A DNA stretch of 64,000 nt, taken from contig JAAEPW010000097.1 in assembly GCA_024232355.1 (NCBI GenBank), positions 1 through 64,000 on the forward strand, in the 5' to 3' direction. The translations under genes and the position numbers were made by a program. The notes below the pieces were generated by a model. That model was given only the letters and a program-made list of their open reading frames with translations. It had not been told where the DNA came from and made no database searches. Shown here in pieces: positions 53,864 through 62,492 of this stretch. Positions within the stretch are counted from its first letter, which is position 1. Each line of letters opens with the position of its first letter. The stretch is from Chloroflexota bacterium. Its GTDB lineage: Bacteria; Chloroflexota; Anaerolineae; B4-G1.

Positions 53864-54502
53864 TCATAGTGAACTTGATCCAGTTTCTTGAGTGCCTGCG
53901 TCTAGCTTTGAAACCTGGTTCTTGCGCATTGATGTATTTAGAATCAGCAGATGTGGGATTCCCAGCAGGACGTCAGGTATCAGGATCAGCCCAACAATGA
54001 TCAAATAGGCTTTTACTGCAATATCAAGTTCCAACAACTTTAGGCCCACAAGTGCTGTATAGCCCAAGCCACTTCCTCCAAAGGATCCAATACCCGCGAC
54101 AAGTGCCACGGAAGCCACTGCGAGGGTCCTAGCTGTAGCAATAAGACGGTAACCCAGTGATGAATGGAACCAGTGTTCGAGGAATGCTGTGATGATAAAA
54201 GGGAGGCTGAGAAGGAACATGGTCAGAACAGCCCAGGCAATTCTTGATCTCACTCCAATTCCAAGACCAGCCATTATGAACGCAAAAGCTATCTGTGAAG
54301 AAACTAGGACAAGCAACCCTGCTAGGATAGCCCGCCACGGTATCAGGATAGACGCTTTGCGCAAGTTAGGGTGTGAGCGGAAAACGGAACAAATTATGCG
54401 GGCACATACGTAGCCCAGACCACCAGCCAAGGATGTGCCCGCAAGCCAGCCGATTAATGCAAGGAATTCGTGTTCAAATACTTTGGACAAAGGAATGTTC
54501 AT
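53864..54502 (-). CDS. Integral membrane protein, possible ABC-permease-like
   Basis: The 212-residue protein has about five hydrophobic helices (ALIGWLAGTSLAGGLGYVC, WRAILAGLLVLVSSQIAFAF, AWAVLTMFLLSLPFIITAFL, LAVASVALVAGIGSF, AYLIIVGLILIPDVLLGI). The segment ARTLAVASVALVAGIGSFGG, then SGLGYTALVGLKLLE, resembles the cytoplasmic-loop region of glycine-betaine-type permeases, but the EAA motif is not clear and there is no ATPase gene nearby. I treat it as a hypothetical membrane protein. AGGAAAG is present just upstream of ATG 54502. Confidence 0.55.
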   Translation of the reverse strand: MNIPLSKVFEHEFLALIGWLAGTSLAGGLGYVCARIICSVFRSHPNLRKASILIPWRAILAGLLVLVSSQIAFAFIMAGLGIGVRSRIAWAVLTMFLLSLPFIITAFLEHWFHSSLGYRLIATARTLAVASVALVAGIGSFGGSGLGYTALVGLKLLELDIAVKAYLIIVGLILIPDVLLGIPHLLILNTSMRKNQVSKLDAGTQETGSSSL

Positions 54503-55212
54503 ATCTTGTGTGTTTCTTTCCTCCTGACTGTCTGTGTCAAGCGCAACGCGGGCTACTCCTCTGGGAATCTAGTTTTGGTAGCTATCCTCTGTCTGACAAT
54601 ACGCATCAGCCTGGAAAAAGTTTCTGGATTATAGTACCAGGGACCACAAAAAAAAGAGGCCTCGAATGAATTCGCGGCCTGATACAGAAAACACGTTAAA
54701 AACGTGTTGACAGCCAATACGATTGATCGCTCGGACGTTTGTTGTCCGCTTTTGTATACGAGCTGGGCAATTCATTACTCGGCTCGTGTTTGGTGCAGGA
54801 AAACGATTGTGTTCAATATTTCGGGTAATGTGCTTGCGGTGCAGATGCTGGCGAATCTACCCGTGCTCTTGTACAACGAGCCCTTTGAAGAAATCCAACA
54901 CCGTTTACTTTTTACAGCCCTTGAATCCTCCCGCATCCAAGAACACTCTGTTGTTTCCTGTTTGTCAAACACATTATTTGCACCACCAGGGCAATTGCAT
55001 TCATGTTCAAACTCGCCCAGGAAGGCTCCCAAGCGTATTAGGGGCGAAACTGCTTCGTGTAAGCCGTCCCCGAGACCCTGTACTTGGCAGCACCTGTCCT
55101 GGACCGACAGGTACAGGGTTCAGGACAAGTGCGGAGACTAGGAGCAAAATACCCCCTACAAGATAAATGCAATTGCCCTATTTGCACTACTCGATGGTCG
55201 TGTGACGGCCAA
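54503..55212. other. Gene-free stretch of about 700 bases with inverted repeats
   Basis: No credible gene. Plus-strand frames at 54704-55166 overlap each other and lack coding character. Visible structures are 13-bp inverted repeats GGGCAATTGCATT (54989-55001) and AATGCAATTGCCC (55166-55178), and a nested hairpin between them (ACCCTGTAC 55075-55083 with GTACAGGGT 55111-55119; inner CTGTC/GACAG). It may be decayed mobile DNA or a structured RNA. Confidence 0.45.
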
Positions 55213-56484
55213 CTATTTGCGATGATGAAATAGCGCCACGCTCTCAACGTGGTACGTCTGGGGGAACATGTCCACCGGCTGCACCTCGACCAGTTCGTAT
55301 CCACCGCGGACCAATCGCTGGGCATCGCGGGCCAGCGTGGCGGGGTCGCAAGAGACGTAGACCAGGCGGGCAGGCCGGCGTTCGACCAATGCATCAAGTG
55401 CGAAACGGTTCACGCCTGCGCGGGGCGGGTCGATCACGGCGGCGGCGATAGAAATGTCCAGATCGGGCAGAACGGCTTCGACCGGCCCTTCGATCACGTC
55501 TACGTTTCCATAAGCATCCAAGTCGTCCACAGCATCTATATCGTCTGGCTCGACGGTGTTCTCCAGCAAGTCGGCGACGGCGGCGGGGGATTGCTCGATG
55601 CCGATGACCAGGTCGGCGCGCTCGGCCAGGTGAGTGGTGAAAAGCCCCACGCCACAGTAGGCATCCAGCACCGTCTCGTCCCCTTGCGGGTCGAGATATT
55701 CGGTCACCAGGCGCACCAGTTGGGCGGCCTGGGGCGTATTGACCTGGAAGAAAGAGGGGGCCGAGATGCGATAGGTATAGTCAGCAACGGTCTCGGTGAT
55801 GTGGTTGTTGCCGATGAGGTTGACGTGGACGCCATCAGAGAGGAGCAGAACGCAAGAAACGGGCAGGTCAATTTCCAGACCGGGCGGCAGATCGTTCGCC
55901 ATCTCCAAGATGAGCATCAGGTCGCCGGTGGCAGTACCCACGCGCAAGGAGAGACGATGCAGGTTCTCAAAGTCGAGGTCAAGGGCGGCGTAGAGATCGG
56001 AGAGGATCGGATGGAGGATCGGACATTCATCCACAGCGATGGTCTCGTTACTAGCAGCAGCCCGGAAACCGAGTCCCCCATCCGGTACGGGATGGAACTG
56101 GGCGTGATTGCGATAGGCCCAGCCAGAACTGTCGGGCAGGATAGAATGGACGACGGGATCCGGGATCTTGCCGATACGGGCGAGTTGGTCGGCCACGATC
56201 TCGGTTTTAAAGCGCAGTTGGGTCTGATAGTCCATGTGCTGCCACTGGCACCCGCCGCAGCCGGTTGTGGAAAAGTGGGAGCAGGGGGGAGCAACACGGT
56301 TGGGAGAAGGCTCCAGCACCTCGATCAGGCGGGCAAAGGCGTAACGCCCCTTGTCCTCGGTGATCTCGACGCGCACCGTTTCATCAGGCAGCGCGTAGGG
56401 AACAAAAATGACGCGCCCCTCGTGACGGCCCAGTGCCGCGCCGCCGTGAGCGATGGCAGTTAGTTGAAGAGTAAATGGATTCAT
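55213..56484 (-). CDS. rlmD: 23S rRNA (uracil-5-)-methyltransferase, RlmD/RumA-like
   Basis: ATG 56484 (MNPFTLQLTAIAHGGAALGR) gives 423 residues. It has a TRAM-like beta barrel (ETVRVEITEDKGRYAFARLI), an iron-sulphur cluster site (PPCSHFSTTGCGGCQW with three Cys, the fourth likely in VDECPILHP), and a methyltransferase domain: FFQVNTPQAAQLV, VLDAYCGVGLFTTHLAE, IDPPRAGVN and VYVSCDPATLARD, whose Cys is the catalytic nucleophile. It makes 5-methyluridine in 23S rRNA (position 1939 or 747 in E. coli numbering) or in tRNA; the target is not fixed by sequence. The presence of the FeS site favours the RlmC/RlmD branch over TrmA. Confidence 0.9.
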   Translation of the reverse strand: MNPFTLQLTAIAHGGAALGRHEGRVIFVPYALPDETVRVEITEDKGRYAFARLIEVLEPSPNRVAPPCSHFSTTGCGGCQWQHMDYQTQLRFKTEIVADQLARIGKIPDPVVHSILPDSSGWAYRNHAQFHPVPDGGLGFRAAASNETIAVDECPILHPILSDLYAALDLDFENLHRLSLRVGTATGDLMLILEMANDLPPGLEIDLPVSCVLLLSDGVHVNLIGNNHITETVADYTYRISAPSFFQVNTPQAAQLVRLVTEYLDPQGDETVLDAYCGVGLFTTHLAERADLVIGIEQSPAAVADLLENTVEPDDIDAVDDLDAYGNVDVIEGPVEAVLPDLDISIAAAVIDPPRAGVNRFALDALVERRPARLVYVSCDPATLARDAQRLVRGGYELVEVQPVDMFPQTYHVESVALFHHRK

Positions 56485-56613
56485 TTCAGAATTTGAGTAC
56501 CTCCGCATAGTTTAATCGGTGTAGAATTCCAATGGAACGAAATCTATCCGCATCTGTATTTTGGTAATTGTACCACTATCCGTTGAAGGAGCAATCGAGG
56601 GCAGTTTGCTTGT

Positions 56614-56642
56614 TTGCTCAAATATAGAATTCGGGATACAAT
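56614..56642 (+). promoter_or_regulatory. Possible promoter for the LysM gene
   Basis: TTGCTC (56614-56619) and TACAAT (56637-56642) with a 17-base spacer lie upstream of the LysM start. The -10 is good and the -35 weak. Confidence 0.35.
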
Positions 56643-56688
56643 AACCACGTCGTGCAATGTCTGTTAGAGAAAAAAAGGAGGATAAAAG

Positions 56689-56913
56689 GTGCCATTGCCA
56701 GAAGAGGGTAAAGGTAAAAAGCCAGAGGTTGCTAAATTCATAGAAGAGTACACAGTCGTGTCAGGAGACAGCTTGAGCAAGATCGCAAAGAAATATTATG
56801 AATCCGCAGATCGAGACAAATGGATGCGCATCTATAAAGCCAACAAAGACGTGATTGGAGATAATCCTTCCTTGATCCGAGTAGGACAAGTGCTCAAGAT
56901 TCCCAAACTGTAG
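56689..56913 (+). CDS. Small cytoplasmic LysM-domain protein
   Basis: The 74-residue protein starts at GTG 56689 with AGGAGG ten bases upstream. Almost all of it is one LysM domain: YTVVSGDSLSKIAKKYYES, DKWMRIYKANKDVIGDNP, IRVGQVLKIP. LysM domains bind N-acetylglucosamine-containing polymers. There is no signal peptide, so it looks cytoplasmic like the LysM part of E. coli Kbp/YgaU, which binds potassium together with a BON domain; here the BON part is absent. It stands alone between a promoter-like site and a terminator and is transcribed opposite to its neighbours. Confidence 0.88.
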   Translation: MPLPEEGKGKKPEVAKFIEEYTVVSGDSLSKIAKKYYESADRDKWMRIYKANKDVIGDNPSLIRVGQVLKIPKL

Positions 56914-56934
56914 CACACCACAACGTATTCAAGC

Positions 56935-56975
56935 ACAACACAGGACAATGGAAATCCATTGTTCTGTTGTTTTTT
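56935..56975 (+). terminator. Rho-independent terminator after the LysM gene
   Basis: A stem centred on ACAATGG (56945-56951) and CCATTGT (56956-56962), extended by further pairs including one G-T wobble, is followed by TTTTTT at 56970-56975. It lies about 20 bases after the stop. Confidence 0.85.
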
Positions 56976-57017
56976 ACCATCTGGTCCATGTTTTGCCAAC
57001 GAGGGAATACGGAGGAT

Positions 57018-57494
57018 TCAGTTGGTTAGCCGCCAGCCAGCCAACTGCGCTCTGAGCTTTTGGGCGTGCTTGGCCCGCTCATCAACAGGCATCAACGCAC
57101 GCCGGCTGCCATAGAATCCATCACCCGCATACCGTGGGGTAACGTGCAGGTGATAGTGCCACACGTCTTGATTGCCAGCCGGTTCATTGTGCTGCCGGGT
57201 AGACACGCCATCGCACGCATAGGTCTTTTTCATCGCCATAGCGAGAGCTTGGGCAAGCTCGTGAATTCTCGGCGCATAGTGGACGGGCAGTTCGTAGATG
57301 TTCTCAAAATGCTCGTTGGGGACAATAATAGTGTTCCCCGGATTGTTCGGCCACTGGTGCGATCCGACAAAAGCCGTGACCGTGTCGTCGTAGTAAACAA
57401 CATCTGTGTGAATGGAGAGGACGTGTTCGTTCTCGATGCCTCGAACGATGAGGCAGAATGGGCAAACATAGTCGTCGGGTGCGTGGTTGTACAT
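57018..57494 (-). CDS. HIT-family nucleotide hydrolase/transferase
   Basis: ATG 57494 follows GAGGAAAA and leaves the kinase gene upstream free of overlap; an earlier ATG at 57554 lies inside the kinase gene. The ~158-residue protein shows HIT features: DDYVCPFCLIVRG (zinc Cys pair), a central NNPGNTIIVPNEHFENIYEL and the HIT triad HYHLHVTPR near residue 118. HIT proteins hydrolyse dinucleoside polyphosphates or adenylated compounds in the cytoplasm. It follows the Ser/Thr kinase gene by 25 bases, so they may be co-transcribed. The exact substrate is unknown. Confidence 0.9.
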   Translation of the reverse strand: MYNHAPDDYVCPFCLIVRGIENEHVLSIHTDVVYYDDTVTAFVGSHQWPNNPGNTIIVPNEHFENIYELPVHYAPRIHELAQALAMAMKKTYACDGVSTRQHNEPAGNQDVWHYHLHVTPRYAGDGFYGSRRALMPVDERAKHAQKLRAQLAGWRLTN

Positions 57495-57519
57495 TTTTCC
57501 TCGCTGTTCGAATTTGGTG

Positions 57520-58395
57520 CTAGGGACGGAAGGAGCCGCCGAACGTTTCTCCACGCTCTCGCAATTTAACTTCGAGCTTTAACGCGGCTTCTACCAAGGC
57601 CATATTGGGAATGCGTTGATCGCGGTTCTTTTCCAGCATATGATTGACCAAATCGGCCAAAGTGGGGGATATGCTTGTGCGGATTTGGGGCAAGTTGGGG
57701 ATCGACTCTGTGAGGATCGCCATAGCCGTAGCGCCAATGTTTTTGCCAATGAACGGACGCTCTCCAGCTAGCATCTCGTACAACATTACGCCCAAGGCCC
57801 AGACATCGGCCCTTTCATCCAGTTTTTCACCGCTGCACGCCTCGGGACTAAAGTAATTGATGGTGCCCAGCCGGGTGCCCGTTTGAGTCAGACGAGTACC
57901 ATCTGCGATGTACGCCACACCAAAGTCGGTTAGGCGGGGCGTACCATCTTTTGCCAACAGCACGTTGGTGGGCTTGAGATCGCGGTGGACAATCCTCCGA
58001 CAGTGCGCGTGAAACAGTGCATTGGCTAGAGAGATGGTGAGTTTGAGGGTGCGTGCGACGGGTAATGTCCCCTCTGCTTCCAGCAAATCCCGCAGTGATC
58101 CGCCTCCAATGTATTCCATAATCAAGTATTGCCGTTCTTGATCCTGGACGGCGGTGACCATTTTCACGATATTGGAATGGCTCAGTTGGCGCAGAGCCTC
58201 TCCTTCCCGTTTGAACCGGGCAATCAGATTGGGATCGTTGCCGATGAGATCAGGCTTGACAACTTTGATGGCAACGGGGTGCCCGTTTTGCAGATCAGTT
58301 CCCCGGTAGACATTGCCCATACCGCCTTTTCTGAGCAGGTCTCCCTCCAGGTCGCTGATTTCAAAGCGATTGACAATGATCTGGCTTGTGCTCAT
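57520..58395 (-). CDS. Ser/Thr protein kinase (soluble)
   Basis: The 291-residue protein is essentially just a kinase domain: Gly loop LLRKGGMGNVYRGTD, Lys in VAIKVVKPD, HRDLKPTNVLL, LTDFGVAYIADG, INYFSPEACSGEKLDERADV and the C-lobe VNHMLEKNRDQRIPNMALVE. All key residues (K, HRD, DFG) are intact. Unlike the kinase at 15631 there is no TM or extracytoplasmic domain. It is followed by the HIT gene. Downstream targets are not evident. ATG 58395 has no strong ribosome-binding site; the upstream region carries large inverted repeats. Confidence 0.92.
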   Translation of the reverse strand: MSTSQIIVNRFEISDLEGDLLRKGGMGNVYRGTDLQNGHPVAIKVVKPDLIGNDPNLIARFKREGEALRQLSHSNIVKMVTAVQDQERQYLIMEYIGGGSLRDLLEAEGTLPVARTLKLTISLANALFHAHCRRIVHRDLKPTNVLLAKDGTPRLTDFGVAYIADGTRLTQTGTRLGTINYFSPEACSGEKLDERADVWALGVMLYEMLAGERPFIGKNIGATAMAILTESIPNLPQIRTSISPTLADLVNHMLEKNRDQRIPNMALVEAALKLEVKLRERGETFGGSFRP

Positions 58396-58484
58396 AGCCC
58401 TATTCTCTAACTAGTCTGACCGTCTAGCGTTGAACGATGAATCTTGGGAGATTGGTCTTGTCCGAGATTTTGGTGGATAGAATC

Positions 58485-58648
58485 ATCTTGTCTCTACAAT
58501 TAGTGTAACTGAGAGTGGATAAATTGGCAAGCCAGCAAAATTACGAGACAAGATGTGCTATCGGCTGCTAGCAACGAACTTGTCGTCATATAGCGGTATT
58601 TCTGGCGACGCGGGACGATCTCAATCCCAAGTCGTCCTGCGTCGCCAG
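58485..58648. repeat. Two inverted repeats in the gap upstream of the kinase gene
   Basis: CATCTTGTCTC (58485-58495) and GAGACAAGATG (58545-58555) are perfect 11-bp inverted repeats. A second stem pairs 58602-58618 with 58632-58648 (17 bp, one G-T wobble, 13-base loop; arms begin CTGGCGACGC). No T-run follows, so neither is a standard terminator. They may be a regulatory leader or repeat remnants between rsgA and the kinase. Confidence 0.6.
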
Positions 58649-58669
58649 CAACATATTCTGAGAGTTGGT

Positions 58670-59875
58670 TCACGATGGCAGTGTGCCGTAGATGCACCGA
58701 TAATTGTGCAGGCGAGTCACCGACACGTGTCCCTGTTTCACGGCCGCTTTGACCGCACAACCAGGCTCGTGGCTGTGCGAACAATCTCCAAAGCGGCAGC
58801 ACTCTGCCGCAACGGCGATTTCCGGATAAAAACGGACGAGTTCTGCTTGACGCAACCCACCCAGACCAAATTCGCGGATTCCGGGCGTGTCCACGACAAA
58901 GCCTCCCACGTCCAACTCTTTCATAGAGACCTGAGTCGTGGTATGACGGCCTTCCCGACTGTGATCACTCACCTCTTTGACCTGAATCTGCAAGCCGGGC
59001 TGGATCGCGTTCAGCAGCGATGACTTGCCCACCCCCGACATTCCGGTCAACACCGTCGTCTGTCCGCGCAACGTCTGCCGCAACTTGTCTATCCCCTCGC
59101 TGGTGATCGCACTGCTAAAGATGATCTGATAGCCCAGGTCCAGGTATGGCTGGACCTCTGCGCTACAAGCCGTGACATCCTCAGCCAGGTCGACTTTGTT
59201 GATGCAGATGACGGGAACCAGGTTGTTCCGTTCGGCGGCGATGAGATAGCGATCCACCAGCTCTGGCCAAAAGTGCGGCGCACGCCAAGAGGCAACGATG
59301 AGCACCTGGTCGGCATTGGCGACGATGACCTGCTGCAAGTGTGTGTAGAACACGTCATGCCGAGCCAGGATGTTCTGACGAGGTAGAACTGCCTCCACGA
59401 CACCCCGATCTGTCCCATTTACCGAGACAACGACCCGATCACCTACGGCTATCACATTGGTAAAGCCGGTATCCTCCGCGCTGAGTGAGCCTCGCAGACT
59501 GCAAATCAAGCTTCGCCCGTCATCTTTCAAGGCGACGCGACACAGACTGCTGCTCACCTCGACAACGATGCCCGGTTGTCCCGGCATCTCTTCTACCGCC
59601 GGTATTTCGTCTATTTCGTTCTCATCCTCCTCTCGACTTTGTAGGGCCGCCTCTATGGCTGCCTGGACAGTTTGACGGCGCTCTCGTTCCCCACGTGGCA
59701 TGATCCGTTCGCTCTGCGGAAAATCGCCAAGGTCATCTATGGTATCATCATCGAAACTATCCGGTATCCAATCCTTACTGCGCACTCGCTTTGGTTTGCG
59801 GTTGCGTTTGAATTGTTTGCTGACTTTTTGGGCAGTTCTGTTGTGCTGCCACGTTTGTTCTTTGCGACTAGGCAC
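58670..59875 (-). CDS. rsgA: Ribosome small subunit-dependent GTPase RsgA
   Basis: GTG 59875 is preferred (GGAGGA eight bases upstream; gives 401 residues starting VPSRKEQTWQHNR). A basic, low-complexity extension (~100 residues, KQFKRNRKPKRVRSKDW) precedes an OB fold and the circularly permuted GTPase: ICINKVDL (G4) before the P-loop TGMSGVGKSSLLNAI, then HTTTQVSMKEL and DTPGIREFGL. The zinc-binding end is CCRFGDCSHSHEPGCAVKAAV. RsgA helps 30S ribosomal subunit maturation. The N-terminal extension is longer than in the E. coli protein. Several hairpins lie upstream. Confidence 0.93.
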   Translation of the reverse strand: MPSRKEQTWQHNRTAQKVSKQFKRNRKPKRVRSKDWIPDSFDDDTIDDLGDFPQSERIMPRGERERRQTVQAAIEAALQSREEDENEIDEIPAVEEMPGQPGIVVEVSSSLCRVALKDDGRSLICSLRGSLSAEDTGFTNVIAVGDRVVVSVNGTDRGVVEAVLPRQNILARHDVFYTHLQQVIVANADQVLIVASWRAPHFWPELVDRYLIAAERNNLVPVICINKVDLAEDVTACSAEVQPYLDLGYQIIFSSAITSEGIDKLRQTLRGQTTVLTGMSGVGKSSLLNAIQPGLQIQVKEVSDHSREGRHTTTQVSMKELDVGGFVVDTPGIREFGLGGLRQAELVRFYPEIAVAAECCRFGDCSHSHEPGCAVKAAVKQGHVSVTRLHNYRCIYGTLPS

Positions 59876-60324
59876 TGCTACATTCCTCCATACGATGCTT
59901 GAGCATCGCCAAATGCTAAAAGACTGAAACAAGAAGAGACCATGAGCAAACATACTCGTTACTCATAGTCTCGCTATGGATTATTGTACAACGATCTGGG
60001 ACTATTAGGGATCGTTCAAAAACAACTTGGTACTTTTCAACTCGTTTCCTACGTAAAAATGCTTAAAAAGTACAACGTTGTTTCTGAACAACGCCTTAGA
60101 TATAGCAAAACCACGAGTGGTGTGATTTGTTCACCAGCTCGTGGCCGAGGGGTTCTGTGGAGTTATGCGCGCAAGTCTGCGCTATGCAACCCACCCATCC
60201 AGAGTGTGGCGAACAAAATCAACACGAAACACAACGACTTGGACTTTATTCATCTGTTCGCCTCCTTTCTCTAAATAGGTGTTTGTTTTCAAGCGACGCA
60301 AGTATACCTGGAACCAGGATGTTG
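59876..60324. other. Gene-free region with three hairpins upstream of rsgA
   Basis: Stems are visible at 59936-59946/59962-59972 (10 of 11 bp), 60020-60037/60066-60083 (16 of 18 bp) and 60111-60144 (CCACGAG/CTCGTGG plus an inner GGTG/CACC). The last, read on the minus strand, is followed by TTTT and could end the phosphotransferase transcript. No gene was recognised. Confidence 0.55.
60111..60144 (-). terminator. Possible weak terminator
   Basis: The hairpin CCACGAG/CTCGTGG with additional GGTG/CACC pairs is followed on the minus strand by TTTT. It lies about 180 bases after the end of the broken phosphotransferase gene; the T-run is short. Confidence 0.4.
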
Positions 60325-60606
60325 TCAAGCGAATTTTTCTCGTGCCTTTCGCACCGTTAGCTTGAGCCAATCTATGGTCTGGACTGCGCCCCGGCTGTAC
60401 CACTTGAGCGCCCACGGTATGGCACGCAGGACCGCGTAGAGATAGAACCTGCTCTTGAAACTCTCTTTCATCTCGTCGTCCGGCTCGTAGCCCTCTAGCA
60501 GTGCATCTATTTCCTTCCATTTCCACTCGATGATGTCCCAAACAGGATCGCCCGCTCTCCGAAATCGACCAAGCTCGTGATGGCCCTCTTTTCCGGATCG
60601 ACCCAC
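60325..60606 (-). pseudogene. C-terminal segment of the frameshifted phosphotransferase
   Basis: The last ~75 residues of the phosphotransferase (GDPVWDIIEWKWKEIDALLE, YLYAVLRAIPWALKW, TIDWLKLTVRKAREKFA) continue in a frame shifted by one base from the main part. The first ~18 codons of this frame before the junction overlap the other frame and are not real. The break is at the CC pair at 60559-60560 (GG on the coding strand), where one extra G would restore VDFGRAGDPVWD, the usual phosphotransferase sequence. Confidence 0.75.
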
Positions 60607-61271
60607 ACATGTATGTCACCCAGGTCGCCGTGCAAGATACTCGCCTCCACACACTGGTCGAGTATCTGGCTATGAGTGGTGATCAATTGGTGAATCGTCT
60701 CAGCCTCACTCGGGTCAATAGCCCTCTCTCGCACCAGGTACTCTAGGCATGAGGGAACATCTTTTAGCACACTGATCCGCCAGGTCGCCTCGTAGCCTTT
60801 GACATCTCCCGTCTGCCGGTAATGCGCCTCGTCGAGCCAGCCGAAACCATCGAGTTTGACAGCGTGGATCTGCCTCAAATAGCCTCCCAACAACCGCACA
60901 TAGTGTTGCTGTTCCTCAGCCGCCAATTCCAAGCTGTCCAACGCAAAGCCCTTGGCCTTTTCCATCAGAAAATACGAACCGGGGAAAAAATCTCGGCTTG
61001 TGTCCACGGCCAGAACCTTTGGCCCAGGCACTCCCAAAGCGCGTACCTTTTCACACACCCAGGCCTCCAGCCCGATGCCGTCAGGATCACGCCCGTCGGG
61101 ATCGATGGCCTTGAAAATGACCGATATCTCTGGGTACTGCGCTTTGTAGACGGTCGAATCTGGATACGTCGGAATAGGGACAAGTTTGTCAGGCGCACTT
61201 CCCAAGTGACGTATCAATACATCCTCGATAGCTGGTTCATAATCTGTATTGCAGGTTTTCACAATGGACAT
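60507..61271 (-). pseudogene. Aminoglycoside-phosphotransferase-like kinase, frameshifted near its end
   Basis: The main part of an APH/choline-kinase-like protein: a nucleotide-binding N-lobe (DSTVYKAQYPEISVIFKAID), SYFLMEKAKGFALDSLEL, the catalytic loop ILHGDLGDIHVWVD and the metal-binding DFG in SLVDFGERA. The frame then leaves the real protein, whose last ~75 residues lie in the neighbouring frame at 60325. The catalytic loop reads HGDLGDIHV where Asn is usual after the Asp (HGDxxxxN), a further sign of possible loss of function. The substrate is unknown; relatives phosphorylate aminoglycosides or other small alcohols. ATG 61271 is the likely start; no strong ribosome-binding site. Confidence 0.75.
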
Positions 61272-61337
61272 AGGTGATCAGTCTCCGTTCAATGTCATTA
61301 TAGGGCCAGACCTGCCAGGTTTTTGAGCCTTGAATAA

Positions 61338-62219
61338 TCAATCACCACTTTTGGCGAGTTTTTCCAACCCGCGTCTCAGCAAGGCGTCCTGACTATCCAA
61401 CAGAGCGATCTCTTTCAGGCTCGTATTCTTTTCCAACTGCCTGACGAGTTCGTGCCCCAAAAAATACCCACACTGCTTTCGCCCGCGAATTTCGAACCAC
61501 GAGCCAAAGAACGGGCGAATCGATTCCCCCGCATCTACCATTCGTAAGAACTCGGCGGCCAGCCAGCCCTTTTGCTCTTGACACCAATCGAGCCAGTCCT
61601 CACCATATGCTTCACCCATCATGTGCCAGCTATCCCGACCGAGGATAACGTGCTCGCAACGCTGCGCGAATCCCTCGCTGTAGAGTTGCCACCAAGGACC
61701 ATCGTCCTCGGCTTGGCCATACTGCGCGCGCCAATGCGCATGTGCCAGATGCCCAATCTCGTGAGCGACCAGACCGGTAATGGCCTGAGGCTGGCTCCAG
61801 CCGCACTCGGCCACATTTTCCAGCCCAAACAGCACAGCCGGTGAATCCTGAAACCGCGTGGCCCACCCCGCGCCCAGCCCAATGCCGACATAGATGACGA
61901 ATACCATATCGCTCTCAAACCCCAGCACTTGGCGGGCGGCTGAATAGGTCGGCGCGCATACTGTCAGCAGATTCTCGTGGGCCTCCTGCATCGCCGGGAG
62001 CCGATCGCCCAGAAACGGAAAAACCCGCTCGCGTGCGATCTGCCGCCAGTCCTCGTTCTCGCTGGCATAATCATCCAGTTGCTTTTCCAACAGTTCCGGC
62101 CACCGTGACATATAGTCCGACGCCCAGGTCTCTATCTGTGTGTCTATAGGTTTGGTTTGCGCTTGCGCCCAATAATCCAGGAACGCCGGGAATGTATCAA
62201 CAACCTCATATTTTGACAT
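61338..62219 (-). CDS. HExxH zinc metallopeptidase-like protein
   Basis: ATG 62219 (MSKYEVVDTFPAFLDYWAQA) with AGAGGTCAC upstream gives 293 residues. The sequence VAHEIGHLAHAHW contains HExxH, and a Glu in LYSEGFAQRCEH about 30 residues later fits the third zinc ligand of gluzincin-like peptidases. VFVIYVGIGLGAGWATRF precedes it. There is no signal peptide, so it is probably cytoplasmic. I cannot name the family with certainty; DUF2268-type proteins share this layout. It lies in a run of minus-strand enzymes of mixed function with no obvious operon partner. Confidence 0.75.
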   Translation of the reverse strand: MSKYEVVDTFPAFLDYWAQAQTKPIDTQIETWASDYMSRWPELLEKQLDDYASENEDWRQIARERVFPFLGDRLPAMQEAHENLLTVCAPTYSAARQVLGFESDMVFVIYVGIGLGAGWATRFQDSPAVLFGLENVAECGWSQPQAITGLVAHEIGHLAHAHWRAQYGQAEDDGPWWQLYSEGFAQRCEHVILGRDSWHMMGEAYGEDWLDWCQEQKGWLAAEFLRMVDAGESIRPFFGSWFEIRGRKQCGYFLGHELVRQLEKNTSLKEIALLDSQDALLRRGLEKLAKSGD

Positions 62220-62267
62220 GTGACCTCTTTGACAACTACTCATCCTGCCTCTTCTAATGTTTTGGCT

Positions 62268-62492
62268 TTATCGCTCATTCCCGCGCTTGAAATTGCCCGT
62301 TACCTTGGCCATCACCAACTGGACTTGTTTTTCGTCCAATCCCTCCACCCGATCAAGAAATTTCTGAGCCTTGTTGCCCTTGAGAATCATGACCTGTTTT
62401 CCATACCAATGAATGAACACCTTGCCATTTTTGCTCACCTGATAGGAAAAAACTTGTTCATCGAATTTATTGCGCTTGTCTATCGTATTCAT
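62268..62492 (-). CDS. Conserved hypothetical small protein
   Basis: ATG 62492 gives 74 residues beginning MNTIDKRNKFDEQVFSYQVS. The centre KVFIHWYGKQVMILKGNKAQ and end LVMAKVTGNFKRGNER are a conserved pattern I have seen in uncharacterised small proteins of Firmicutes and Chloroflexota. It is basic and soluble. The longer frame upstream (to 62600) overlaps the MBL-fold gene end and lacks support. No function is known. Confidence 0.75.
   Translation of the reverse strand: MNTIDKRNKFDEQVFSYQVSKNGKVFIHWYGKQVMILKGNKAQKFLDRVEGLDEKQVQLVMAKVTGNFKRGNER

Noticed and set aside
54704..55166. Two overlapping plus-strand frames in the gene-free gap
   Set aside because: Mutually overlapping, Cys- and Ser-rich, no start signal and no family resemblance.
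55249..56463. 404-codon plus-strand frame opposite the rRNA methyltransferase
   Set aside because: Antisense shadow; the minus strand carries catalytic and FeS motifs.
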